A program made the translations under genes and the position numbers. From assembly GCF_020025155.1 (NCBI RefSeq), contig NZ_CP073751.1, positions 2,669,167-2,733,166 of the forward strand: DNA of 64,000 nt, written 5' to 3'. How positions within the stretch are numbered: position 1 is the stretch's first letter; the number at the start of each line of letters is the position of its first letter. The DNA is from Halopseudomonas nanhaiensis (GTDB lineage Bacteria; Pseudomonadota; Gammaproteobacteria; Pseudomonadales; Pseudomonadaceae). The notes beneath the pieces were generated by a model. It worked only from the letters and a program-made list of their open reading frames with translations, did no database searches and was not told the origin of the DNA. Positions 45,161 through 53,400 of the stretch are shown one piece after another.

Positions 45161-45248
45161 CACACGCCCGTTAGCGATGTGGCACATTTCAGCTCATCGC
45201 TTCGCTAAGCCGCGAGTAACCTGATTTTCGAGCAGGGGGCACCAAGCC

Positions 45249-47027
45249 ATGCAATACAAGACGTCGAGACGAACCTTTGTGAAGGGATTAGTCGCAACAG
45301 GACTGTTCGGGGGCCTTGGGCTGTGGAGATCTCCAGTCTGGGCATTGACCAGTCCCGGCCAGCCAACCGTCCTTGCCGGAACCGAATTCGACCTGGTCAT
45401 TGGCGAAACGCCTGTGAACATCACGGGCAACCCGCGGACTGCGCTCACCATCAATGGGACGATTCCTGGCCCTTTGCTGCGCTGGCGGGAGGGCGATACG
45501 GTCACCTTGCGGGTGGCCAATCGGCTCCAAGAAGACACATCCATTCATTGGCATGGAATCATTCTCCCAGCGAATATGGATGGCGTCCCAGGCCTGAGCT
45601 TCCATGGCATCGCTCCGGACGGAATGTACGAGTATAAATTTCAAGTAAACCAGCACGGCACCTACTGGTACCACAGTCATTCAGGTTTTCAGGAACAGGC
45701 CGGGGTTTATGGTCCGTTGGTCATCGACGCTAAAGAACCAGAGCCATTTGAGTACGACCGCGACTACGTCGTCATGCTGACAGACTGGACGGACGAGAGC
45801 TCGGACGAAATCATGGCCAAGCTGAAAAAGCAGTCCGATTATTACAACTTCCATCAGCGTACCGTCGCTGACTTCATTCGAGATGCCAAGCAGGACGGGC
45901 TGGGCGCGACGCTCGCCGACCGCAAGATGTGGGCGCAGATGAAGATGAGCCCAACAGACCTGGCTGATGTGAGTGGCTACACCTACACCTATCTCATGAA
46001 TGGCCTAGCGCCGAACGGCAACTGGACGGGATTGTTCAAGCCCGGCGAGAAGCTTCGTCTGCGCTTTATTAACGGTTCGGCCATGAGCTACTTCGACGTT
46101 CGTATTCCAGGGCTAAAGATGACTGTGGTGGCCGCAGACGGGCTCCACGTCGAGCCGGTTAGCGTTGACGAATTTCGCATCGCGGTGGCCGAGACTTATG
46201 ACGTAATCGTCGAGCCTGAGCAGGAACAGGCGTACACCATCTTCGCTCAGTCGATGGATCGCACGGGGTTCGCTCGTGGCACCCTAGCCGTTCGCGAGGG
46301 CTTGAGCGCACCCGTTCCCGAGACAGATCCCAGGCCTGAATTAAGCATGCAGGACATGGGAATGGATCACGGAAGTATGGCCGGGATGAGTCATGACTCT
46401 AACCAGCCGATGTCTGACATGGACCATGCCCAGATGGGGCACGGCTCGATGGACCACGGTCAGATGGGAGCAATGGATCATGGGGCCATGGGTGCAATGC
46501 AGCAGCATCCCGCCACCGAAGAGGGAAATCCTCTGGTCGATATGCAGACCATGACGCCGACGCCAAGGTTGGATGACCCGGGGCTTGGGTTACGCGACAA
46601 CGGCCGACGTACTTTGACTTATGGCGACCTGAGAAGCGCCTTCCCCGATCCGGACGGGCGCGAGCCGAGCAGAACCATCGAACTGCATCTTACCGGTCAT
46701 ATGGAACGGTTCTCGTGGTCGTTCGATGGCGTCGAGTTTTCCGATGCAGAGCCGCTGCGTCTTACTTACGGTGAGCGAGTCCGCATTACTCTGGTCAACG
46801 ACACGATGATGACCCACCCGATCCACTTGCATGGAATGTGGAGTGACCTGGAAGACGAAAACGGCGACTTCCTTGTACGCAAACACACGATCGACATGCC
46901 ACCGGGCTCCAGGCGCAGTTATCGCGTCACGGCCGATGCATTGGGCCGCTGGGCCTATCATTGTCATCTGCTGTTCCATATGGAAATGGGCATGTTCCGT
47001 GAAGTCCGTGTTGATGAACGAGCCTGA
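45249..47027 (+). CDS. copA: multicopper oxidase CopA (PcoA type)
   Basis: This 592-residue periplasmic oxidase, exported by the Tat pathway (TSRRTFVKGLVATGLFGGLG, ending SPVWA), oxidises Cu(I) and binds extra copper. Copper ligands are in SIHWHGIILP, GTYWYHSHSG, HPIHLHGMWSD and YHCHLLFHMEMGMF, covering the T1 and trinuclear centres. A Met/His-rich insert (MDHGSMAGMSHD, MDHGQMGAMDHGAMG) lies at about residues 370-420, as in CopA of Pseudomonas. The gene is followed after 12 bases by copB. It should not be confused with the copper ATPase, also called CopA in other systems. Confidence 0.96.
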   Translation: MQYKTSRRTFVKGLVATGLFGGLGLWRSPVWALTSPGQPTVLAGTEFDLVIGETPVNITGNPRTALTINGTIPGPLLRWREGDTVTLRVANRLQEDTSIHWHGIILPANMDGVPGLSFHGIAPDGMYEYKFQVNQHGTYWYHSHSGFQEQAGVYGPLVIDAKEPEPFEYDRDYVVMLTDWTDESSDEIMAKLKKQSDYYNFHQRTVADFIRDAKQDGLGATLADRKMWAQMKMSPTDLADVSGYTYTYLMNGLAPNGNWTGLFKPGEKLRLRFINGSAMSYFDVRIPGLKMTVVAADGLHVEPVSVDEFRIAVAETYDVIVEPEQEQAYTIFAQSMDRTGFARGTLAVREGLSAPVPETDPRPELSMQDMGMDHGSMAGMSHDSNQPMSDMDHAQMGHGSMDHGQMGAMDHGAMGAMQQHPATEEGNPLVDMQTMTPTPRLDDPGLGLRDNGRRTLTYGDLRSAFPDPDGREPSRTIELHLTGHMERFSWSFDGVEFSDAEPLRLTYGERVRITLVNDTMMTHPIHLHGMWSDLEDENGDFLVRKHTIDMPPGSRRSYRVTADALGRWAYHCHLLFHMEMGMFREVRVDERA

Positions 47028-47039
47028 GGAGTCGCAGCG

Positions 47040-48347
47040 ATGACGGTTTGCAAATACCAGAAACTTACCGGCCGCGCATTCATGGCGGCTTTGCTGAGCG
47101 TGGCCTCCCCAATCAGCGTGCTCGCAGCCGAAGGACATACGGGACATCAGGGTGCCTCTCCTTCGGTTGAGCGAAGCGAACAGTCCCCCAGCATGAGCCA
47201 CAGCCAGCACGGATCGAGCAAAGCGGGGCAAGGTTCGATGCAGCACGGCGATATGGATCACGGCCAGATGGACCACGGTTCGATGCAGAACGGTGATATG
47301 GATCACAGCCAGATGGACCACGGTTCGATGCAGAACGGTGATATGGATCATAGCCAGATGGACCACGGTTCGATGCAGCACGGCGATATGGATCACAGCC
47401 AGATGGACCACGGTTCGATGCAGCACGGCGATATGGACCACAGCCAGATGGACCACGGTTCGATGCAGAACGGTGATATGGATCATAGCCAGATGGACCA
47501 CGGTTCGATGCAGCACGGCGATATGGATCACAGCCAGATGGACCACGGTTCGATGCAGCACGGCGATATGGACCCCAGCTACGGTGAGCCAATACAAAGC
47601 AACACGCATGGCGTTCACGACGTAAATGAAATTGCCCAGCCATCATTTATTCCGGCCTTGACTGATGCTGACCGCGCTGCTGCATTTCCGGCCATTCAAG
47701 GCCACACGGTCCACGACAAGATGCCTTACGCTTTCCTTCTGTTCGATCAGCTTGAGTATCAGGATGCTGATGCAGGCAGTGCGCTGGCGTGGGAGCTTGG
47801 CGGATGGTGGGGAGGAGACGTTGACCGAATCTGGTTGCGCTCCGAGGGCGAGCGTACCAACGGCGTCACAGAAGAAGCCGAGGTGCACGTGTTGGCGGGA
47901 CATGCTATCGGTCCCTGGTGGGAGCTAGTCGCCGGCGTCAGGCAGGACTTCAAACCGGGCTCACCCCAAACCTGGGCGGCGGTTGGTGTGCAAGGAATGG
48001 CATTGTACGGCTTGGAAGTTGAAGCCACCGCTTACCTGGGCGAAGCCGGTCAAACGGCTGCTCGGCTGGAAGCAGAATATGACGTTCTGCTGACAAACCG
48101 TCTGGTTTTGCAGTCAGTGGCGGAGCTGAATTTTCAGGGCAAGGATGATGCCAGGAGAGGCACTGGCTCTGGCTTAAGCGAGGCCGAAGTCGGCTTGCGC
48201 CTCCGCTATGAGATTGTTCGTGAGTTCGCACCCTATGTCGGCGTTAGCTGGGGTAGAAGCTATGGGCAAACAGCTGACTTTGCCCGAGAGGAAGGCGAAG
48301 AAATCGAGTCGGCGCGCTTCGTCGCTGGCATCAGGATGTGGTTTTAG
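47040..48347 (+). CDS. copB: outer-membrane copper resistance protein CopB, long repeat form
   Basis: This 435-residue protein has a signal peptide ending VLAAEGH, a His/Met-rich region and a C-terminal CopB/PcoB beta-barrel domain ([21 protein letters not shown] to the final FVAGIRMWF). The N-terminal region has seven 15-residue repeats ([15 protein letters not shown] type) and part of an eighth, each able to bind copper. CopB works with CopA in binding or moving periplasmic copper. GAGGAG lies between the copA stop and the ATG, so the pair is coupled. Only one Cys-free, Met/His-based binding mode is visible. Confidence 0.95.
   Translation: MTVCKYQKLTGRAFMAALLSVASPISVLAAEGHTGHQGASPSVERSEQSPSMSHSQHGSSKAGQGSMQHGDMDHGQMDHGSMQNGDMDHSQMDHGSMQNGDMDHSQMDHGSMQHGDMDHSQMDHGSMQHGDMDHSQMDHGSMQNGDMDHSQMDHGSMQHGDMDHSQMDHGSMQHGDMDPSYGEPIQSNTHGVHDVNEIAQPSFIPALTDADRAAAFPAIQGHTVHDKMPYAFLLFDQLEYQDADAGSALAWELGGWWGGDVDRIWLRSEGERTNGVTEEAEVHVLAGHAIGPWWELVAGVRQDFKPGSPQTWAAVGVQGMALYGLEVEATAYLGEAGQTAARLEAEYDVLLTNRLVLQSVAELNFQGKDDARRGTGSGLSEAEVGLRLRYEIVREFAPYVGVSWGRSYGQTADFAREEGEEIESARFVAGIRMWF
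47235..47573 (+). repeat. 45-bp tandem repeat array inside copB
   Basis: There are seven full 45-base units and one partial unit, each encoding SMQ(H/N)GDMDH(S/G)QMDHG. Neighbouring copies are almost identical in DNA, including synonymous sites, so the array has expanded recently or is kept uniform by recombination. Its length may vary between strains. Confidence 0.95.
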
Positions 48348-48356
48348 GATCGAACA

Positions 48357-49040
48357 ATGAAAAAGATAGTGGGCACGTTAGTGGTGGCGTTAGCAGTGTT
48401 CGCGAGCGCTGTCGCCGGAGCTGTGTATTTTGGCGTGGTTAGTGTAGCGGCGGACGAGCCGCACGCAGAGATTGTGCATGGTTTTCTTGAGGCGGCTCGG
48501 AACCGGTCCATAGCGGTTCGCGCGGAGTCGATCGAAGTTCCCAATCTCGAAGGTGCCGATAAGGTGCAGGCAGGCTCGGGTAACTACGATGCGATGTGTG
48601 TCAGTTGCCATCTCAAGCCAGGACAGACCGCGTCGGAGCTTAGCAAGGGGCTGTATCCGTCTCCGCCCAACTTGACTCAGACCGGAGTCAGTGGGGACCC
48701 CGCGAGAACATTTTGGGTCATCAAACATGGCATCAAGGCTTCCGGCATGCCCGCCTGGGGACGAAGCATGGAAGATCGGTACATCTGGGAAATGGTGGCA
48801 TTTTTGGGCGAGTTACCGTCCCTGAGCGCTGAGGAGTACCGGAAGTTAGTTGCCGCCAGTGGAGGCCACTCGCATGGTGGAGGCGAAACCGCACCACACG
48901 GTGATCATCATAGCGGCGAACAAGGAGCGGATGGCCACGCAGAGGACCATCACGGCGCGGCTGAAGGCGGTCAGCCTTCCCAAATGCAGCCGAATACACA
49001 CATCCATGCCGATGGCAAGGAACATTTACATGAGCATTAA
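48357..49040 (+). CDS. c-type cytochrome with His-rich tail
   Basis: This 227-residue protein has an N-terminal signal anchor (IVGTLVVALAVFASAVAGAVYFGVV) and one heme c site, YDAMCVSCHLKPGQ, with the distal Met probably in KASGMPAWGRSM. The last 60 residues are rich in His (GGHSHGGGETAPHGDHHSG, HIHADGKEHLHEH) and likely bind copper. Nine bases after copB, it probably belongs to the copAB operon, perhaps passing electrons to or from periplasmic copper proteins. The same layout (anchor, then heme domain) recurs in the gene at 51687-52229. Confidence 0.88.
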   Translation: MKKIVGTLVVALAVFASAVAGAVYFGVVSVAADEPHAEIVHGFLEAARNRSIAVRAESIEVPNLEGADKVQAGSGNYDAMCVSCHLKPGQTASELSKGLYPSPPNLTQTGVSGDPARTFWVIKHGIKASGMPAWGRSMEDRYIWEMVAFLGELPSLSAEEYRKLVAASGGHSHGGGETAPHGDHHSGEQGADGHAEDHHGAAEGGQPSQMQPNTHIHADGKEHLHEH

Positions 49041-49479
49041 GCCCAGCAAAGCCTGGTCAGCGATACCTCCCCTGTTCTTCGCAGCCATCCATGCTTACGC
49101 GTCGTCTCCACAGCTTACCGTCGAGGTCCACCGAGACGCCAATTGTGGCTGTTGCAAGAGTTGGATCTCGTACATGGAGTCGAAGGGCTTTGAAGTGATC
49201 GACCGAGTCGAGCAAGACATGATCAAGGTCAAGAGCGATCTGCAGGTACCCCGTCACCTCGCTTCATGTCATACAGCCACCCTCAACGGCCGGTTTATCG
49301 AAGGCCATGTTCCGGCTGCGCAAGTCATCGAGCTATCGAAGCGCTCCGACCTGGCAGGTATCGCTGTCCCTGGCATGCCGGCGGGATCGCCGGGAATGGA
49401 AGTACCCGGCATTGCGCACCCGTACGAAGTCATTGGAGTGAGTGTTGGAGAAGAAAAGGTCATAGCCACCTACCCGTGA
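49030..49479 (+). CDS. copG: DUF411 periplasmic copper protein (CopG type)
   Basis: From the ATG at 49030 the protein is 149 residues, with a signal-like N-terminus (AWSAIPPLFFAAIHAYASS) and a thioredoxin-like DUF411 domain. The Cys cluster is in VHRDANCGCCKSWISYME and a later Cys-His in LASCHTATLNGRFIEGHVPA. CopG proteins of this family form a small Cys-bridged copper cluster and are thought to change the redox state of copper. It overlaps the cytochrome gene by 11 bases, which supports a shared redox role. Confidence 0.85.
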   Translation: MSIKPSKAWSAIPPLFFAAIHAYASSPQLTVEVHRDANCGCCKSWISYMESKGFEVIDRVEQDMIKVKSDLQVPRHLASCHTATLNGRFIEGHVPAAQVIELSKRSDLAGIAVPGMPAGSPGMEVPGIAHPYEVIGVSVGEEKVIATYP

Positions 49480-49521
49480 GCCGATCCCGCAGGCGTCGAT
49501 CTGGTTTTTCGGACAGATGCG

Positions 49522-50517
49522 TTAGCGATACACGTTTTTCCACGACCACCCGTCGCGTTCCAGTAAGGCGGTCATTATTTCACGCCGCCTGCTGCCCGAT
49601 TTCATGGCTTTAGCTAGATTGAGTGTGATTCCTTGTCTAGCTAGCGGAGCGAGGTCGGGGGTGGGTGCACTACTCGACGGCCTCATGGTGGACATGAAGC
49701 CACTCTCGACCATTTTCACGTACTGATCGAGCGTTTCCCGCAGCATATGCAAGGCGAGCTGTCGCTCATGCGATCCTGAGGTCTCAGCGCCGAGAAGCAG
49801 ATGACAAGTTTCGTCTAGCCGGACGATAGCCGGAATGACAGCCATTTCCGGATCGCTCGCATGGAAATAATGGATGACCGGAAACGAGTGATGATTGGTG
49901 ATGTGCTCTATCAACATCTCGTTCAGGTTCGCTACGTGCGAATAAAACGGATCAAACGTTTCGCCCGTCCAGCTGTTGATGAGGATGTCTTGTGGGGTCG
50001 GCCCCATGGAGTTGACATAGAAGCTGAGCTTATTTTGCACAGTCACCGCGGACAGTACCTGCACAAAATAGGTAATGGCGGTCGTGATGAATGCGAGACC
50101 GGCGAAAGCCGCGATGTCTGTCAACAGTCGCCAAACATCTGCAGACGCTTTGTAGTCACCCACGCCAAGTGTGGCGACCGTAAAGCCGGCGTAATACAGC
50201 TTCTCAAGCGGTGTGGTCGGCGACTCGGTGCTGCTTGAGACAACCGACCCGGTGTCCGCCATTAACAGCAGGAAGAACCCCAGCCAAAGCCCAATGATCC
50301 AGACTCCCAAATTAGAAACCAGCATGCTCGGCCCGGCATATTCGAGCAGTTTTGAACCACCTCTTTTCTTCGCTGCCGCAAAGAAAGGAGTCCATACCAG
50401 CCAGATCGTTGCTGAAGATAGACTGCCGGCTCCGCGCGTGGAAAAAACCGTTTTGATGATATCTGCAATAACCAGGACAGAAAGCACTGCACCGGCTCCC
50501 AGGAATAAGTAGTTCAT
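49522..50517 (-). CDS. two-helix potassium channel-type protein
   Basis: This 331-residue protein has helices at the N-terminus (LFLGAGAVLSVLVIADIIKTVF), a second pair (NLGVWIIGLWLGFFLLLMAD) and a pore loop with the filter-like TVATLGVGDYKASADVW, followed by FAGLAFITTAITYFVQVLS. The C-terminal 170 residues are soluble and helical, with His-rich NLNEMLIEHITNHHSFPVIHYFHASD. It resembles bacterial ion channels of the two-TM potassium class, with GVGD in place of GYGD. The gene runs opposite to the cop genes, next to an FNT channel gene. Its link to copper is unknown. Confidence 0.78.
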   Translation of the reverse strand: MNYLFLGAGAVLSVLVIADIIKTVFSTRGAGSLSSATIWLVWTPFFAAAKKRGGSKLLEYAGPSMLVSNLGVWIIGLWLGFFLLLMADTGSVVSSSTESPTTPLEKLYYAGFTVATLGVGDYKASADVWRLLTDIAAFAGLAFITTAITYFVQVLSAVTVQNKLSFYVNSMGPTPQDILINSWTGETFDPFYSHVANLNEMLIEHITNHHSFPVIHYFHASDPEMAVIPAIVRLDETCHLLLGAETSGSHERQLALHMLRETLDQYVKMVESGFMSTMRPSSSAPTPDLAPLARQGITLNLAKAMKSGSRRREIMTALLERDGWSWKNVYR

Positions 50518-50616
50518 CTCACCTTCTCGGTTGTCCAGGCGGAGTCCACCTCCACCTCAACGGCGAAGTTTGGCTCCGATTTGAGTATTCATGGTCGGGC
50601 TCGCCCCGCACGTACG

Positions 50617-51306
50617 CTACCCAGAGCTTTTCATGATGTGTGAATACTTCAGTCCGGCCACAAAGACCACGCCGCCAAAGGCGTTGCCTATCACTGACCA
50701 GAGCAAGAAAACAAAGTAACTGGCTGAGTCCTCGACTTCTCCCGAAAACACACCCATCAAAATCTCCACGGTGCCGGCAACCGAATGGTGCATGCCGCCC
50801 AGGCCAATGAGCATGGTCGCCAGCCACACACATGCAATCTGGCTTATCGTGTCGCGGCAAGCGGTGACTAACCATGCGAGTAATCCCATCAGCCAGCCGG
50901 CCGTCACACCGCTAACCAGCATGACCCACCAGGGCTTGGCAAGCAGCCGATGCGCAATGTCACCGAAAACCCCTTGATCAACTACGCCAAGTGCCGGGCC
51001 TAACACGGCCGCCATCGCTGAGAAAACCGCTGCGCCGAGTACGTTCGCAGCCAGCACAATGCTCCATAGGCGTAGCAACGCCCCTGCGCCTGCCCGACGT
51101 GATAGAACCGGCTGGATAGCTGAAGCGGTTTGTTCAGTAAACAGGGCCGAGTAACCAACCACGACGAAGATAAAGCCGATCGAATAGAGATTCGCGTTGA
51201 TGAAGGTTATCGCAGCGGTTGGTAAGACGCCTTCAAACAAAGTTGAATTGATGGCCATCGCAAACGGGCCAAACCCGACATCAAGCCCTGCGGTGACTCC
51301 GGACAT
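50617..51306 (-). CDS. formate/nitrite transporter family channel (YfdC-like), start uncertain
   Basis: From the first ATG the product is 229 residues with about six FNT helices (LDVGFGPFAMAINSTLFEG, IGFIFVVVGYSALFTEQT, GNAFGGVVFVAGLKY). The frame is open and coding-like up to 51471: LDYPREEAQKNYHTILEQQ and EEELRRPAIALFM look like the conserved YfdC-type N-terminus. Yet it contains no ATG, GTG or TTG before a TAA at 51474-51472. Either a CTG (in SLRLDY) serves as start, the start was lost, or the shorter form is made. Which anion passes is unknown. Its gene lies 100 bases downstream of nothing else and upstream of the potassium channel gene on the same strand. Confidence 0.7.
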   Translation of the reverse strand: MSGVTAGLDVGFGPFAMAINSTLFEGVLPTAAITFINANLYSIGFIFVVVGYSALFTEQTASAIQPVLSRRAGAGALLRLWSIVLAANVLGAAVFSAMAAVLGPALGVVDQGVFGDIAHRLLAKPWWVMLVSGVTAGWLMGLLAWLVTACRDTISQIACVWLATMLIGLGGMHHSVAGTVEILMGVFSGEVEDSASYFVFLLWSVIGNAFGGVVFVAGLKYSHIMKSSG

Positions 51307-51579
51307 GAACAGCGCGATAGCTGGCCGTCTGAGCTCCTCCTCGGCGCGACAAGTTTGTTGCTCGAGGATGGTGTGGTAGTTCTTCTGCGCCTCTTCGCGC
51401 GGATAATCCAGTCTCAGTGAACGGTGACCGCCTTCACTCGGCTTCGTTGTTTCCCGTCGCTGCTCGCTGTCTTACAGGCCCACTTCTTTACCGTTACGTA
51501 GCCGAAATCGAAAAACGGCCCGGTTTAGGCCTCTTTTTGCTAGATAGCAATGAGCCAGAGAAGTTCAGGCCGAAAGAAT

Positions 51580-51595
51580 ATTACATTTCTGTAAG
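51580..51595. promoter_or_regulatory. CopR box 3, between divergent channel and cytochrome genes
   Basis: On the minus strand CTTACAGAAATGTAAT differs from box 1 by one base. It lies about 90 bases before the cytochrome gene start (plus) and about 110 bases before the open end of the FNT frame (minus). It could make both arms copper-inducible. Confidence 0.8.
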
Positions 51596-51686
51596 CTTGG
51601 CCGCGAACGTGAAACCTCATGGTGCCTGCCGGGTCAGCTTTGTAGTAAGCCGGCCCTGACGTCCAACCAGCACAATGAGGGGAAAC

Positions 51687-52229
51687 ATGATGCCTGGGAA
51701 ATTTAGCCAAGTCGCAGCAGGTGCAGTGATCGGGCTCGGCCTGATTATCTTGGTAGCGCTTATGGTTGGGCTCGGAGTTGCTTATACAGGGGCCTATAAC
51801 GTCGCTGCGACCCAGGATCACTAACCTATCGTGCGCTGGGCTCTCGAAACGACCATGAGGAATTCGGTCGCTGACAGAGCAGACGACATCGAAGCCCCTC
51901 CCCTTACTGACGTTATGGTTGCTGCCGGGGCGAAACGCTACAAGGCAATGTGCCAGCACTGCCACGGCGGACCTGGTGTGGAGAAAAGCGAGTGGGCCAA
52001 AGGCATGTTGCCACAGCCGCCGCATCTTCCAGAGGTAGCCTCGGAGTGGAAGGCAAACGAAGTGTATTGGTTAGCGAAACACGGAGTGCGGATGAGCGGG
52101 ATGCCGGCCTTCGGGCCAACCCATAGCGACGACCAGCTATGGGAAATCGCGGCATTTGTCAAACGCTTGCCCGGCATGACACAGGACACTTATGCCAGCT
52201 TTGAAAACTCACCAGGACACGGTAACTGA
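51687..52229 (+). pseudogene. c-type cytochrome interrupted by an in-frame stop
   Basis: The frame begins with a membrane anchor (AAGAVIGLGLIILVALMVGLGVAYTGAYNV), then meets TAA at 51822-51824. It continues in the same frame as PIVRWALETTMRNSV and a heme c domain (YKAMCQHCHGGPGV, distal Met in MSGMPAFGPTH). The layout matches the intact cytochrome at 48357-49040. Thus a single stop separates the export signal from the heme domain. A GTG at 51831 could start the second part, but it would lack an export signal, so functional cytochrome is unlikely. RBS GAGGGG precedes the first ATG. Confidence 0.8.
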
Positions 52230-52241
52230 AGGAAAAACTCT

Positions 52242-52697
52242 ATGAGCATGTCTTATTGGCGTTTCGCAGCAATGGTCGCCACCTCAACGATCATCATGTA
52301 TGGCGTGATGTACCTCAATACCTACGCGTTTGAACACGTGTTATGGAGCGAAACCCGAGCCTGGATGGCGCTTGTTATGGGTGCTGTCATGGCAGTGGTA
52401 ATGCTTAGCTTCATGCTCAACATGTACCAGAAAAAGCCGATCAATATTGGCATCTTCGCCGGCAGTGCTTTGCTATTCGTCGCTGCGCTATGGCTAGTCC
52501 GCAGCCAGGCCACGATCGGGGACGCAGAGTATATGAAAGCGATGATACCGCACCACTCGATTGCGATCATGACAAGTAAGCGCGCACAGATTTCCGACCC
52601 TCGCGTGCGCAAGCTCGCCGACGAGATCATCGATGCGCAACGCCGGGAAATCTCAGAGATGAAATATCTCATTCGCGACTTGGAGAGGGCCGACTGA
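52242..52697 (+). CDS. DUF305 membrane protein
   Basis: This 151-residue protein has three N-terminal helices (RFAAMVATSTIIMYGVMYL, MALVMGAVMAVVMLSFML, IGIFAGSALLFVAALWLV) and a short DUF305-type segment, YMKAMIPHHSIAIMTSKRA, ending in a helical RREISEMKYLIRDLE. The HH motif with nearby Met suggests metal binding; DUF305 proteins often occur with copper genes. It starts 12 bases after the cytochrome and shares one base (TGATG) with the lipoprotein gene downstream. Confidence 0.82.
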   Translation: MSMSYWRFAAMVATSTIIMYGVMYLNTYAFEHVLWSETRAWMALVMGAVMAVVMLSFMLNMYQKKPINIGIFAGSALLFVAALWLVRSQATIGDAEYMKAMIPHHSIAIMTSKRAQISDPRVRKLADEIIDAQRREISEMKYLIRDLERAD

Positions 52698-53251
52698 TGC
52701 TGATCCGATCACAGCACCCCACTCGCCACGCACTGCTATCGTCACTGGCATTTGCTACTGCCGTCCTCGCTGGGTGCGGCGACCCCGCACCTGGAGAGGG
52801 TATGGAAAATTCAATGATGCAAAAGCCATCGCCCGAGCTGGTTAGCGCCCAGGAAGCTATCAACAACCCTGATATTCCTGCTATCGACCCTCAGACAATG
52901 CAGGGAGCCGAGATCGTTAAGGTCTTGGGGAGTGTTCCGCAGTGTGTATTTCGGTATACCGCAGAAAGCCCTCCCATACTTGCGATCAGTCAATCCAATC
53001 AAGACGCAGGATCCCAGGCCGTGGCCAAAATTCACGGCCGCTTGGTGCAGCTGACGTCCGACCAAAAGCCAAGCTATGAAAGCTTACAACAGGGCCTTTT
53101 GTTCGCAGCGGATGGAATGACGATGCGTGTGGTGTCGGAAGAACTGGAAAAACCCGAATCAGGAAAACAAGTCACGGCGGAACTGCATTTCTCGCTCCAG
53201 CAAGGATTAAACGTAGGCTATCTAGGCTGGTATGAGTGCGACGCACCTTGA
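52697..53251 (+). CDS. lipoprotein of unknown function
   Basis: This 184-residue protein has a lipobox in LSSLAFATAVLAGCGDPAPG, so it is a lipoprotein. The mature part begins with Met-containing GEGMENSMMQKPSPELV and has no Cys pairs except in QCVFRYTAE and YECDAP, which could form a disulfide. I do not recognise a well-studied family. Coupling to the DUF305 gene (TGATG) and position before the copper ATPase suggest a periplasmic copper role. Confidence 0.7.
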   Translation: MLIRSQHPTRHALLSSLAFATAVLAGCGDPAPGEGMENSMMQKPSPELVSAQEAINNPDIPAIDPQTMQGAEIVKVLGSVPQCVFRYTAESPPILAISQSNQDAGSQAVAKIHGRLVQLTSDQKPSYESLQQGLLFAADGMTMRVVSEELEKPESGKQVTAELHFSLQQGLNVGYLGWYECDAP

Positions 53252-53400
53252 TAGACGTCGTGACAGCGATCAAAGCACTGCGCGAGGCGGGTTTTACTCG
53301 ATTTTTGTGGCGGATTCTTGAGTTGAGTCAGGTAACGCTTGGTTAGCGGGCGGCACACTACCCTTTTGATAGCCGTGCAGACGCGGCTAAGGAAGCGAGC

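Noticed and set aside
47235-47573. Regular repeat array resembling a CRISPR
   Set aside because: Units are contiguous 45-base coding repeats with no spacers, in frame within copB.
46590-47618. Minus-strand open frame of 342 residues with [11 protein letters not shown]-type repeats, and similar long frames on both strands of copB
   Set aside because: They are antisense or off-frame images of the copA end and the copB 45-bp repeat, whose low sequence complexity removes stop codons. copB is the real gene.
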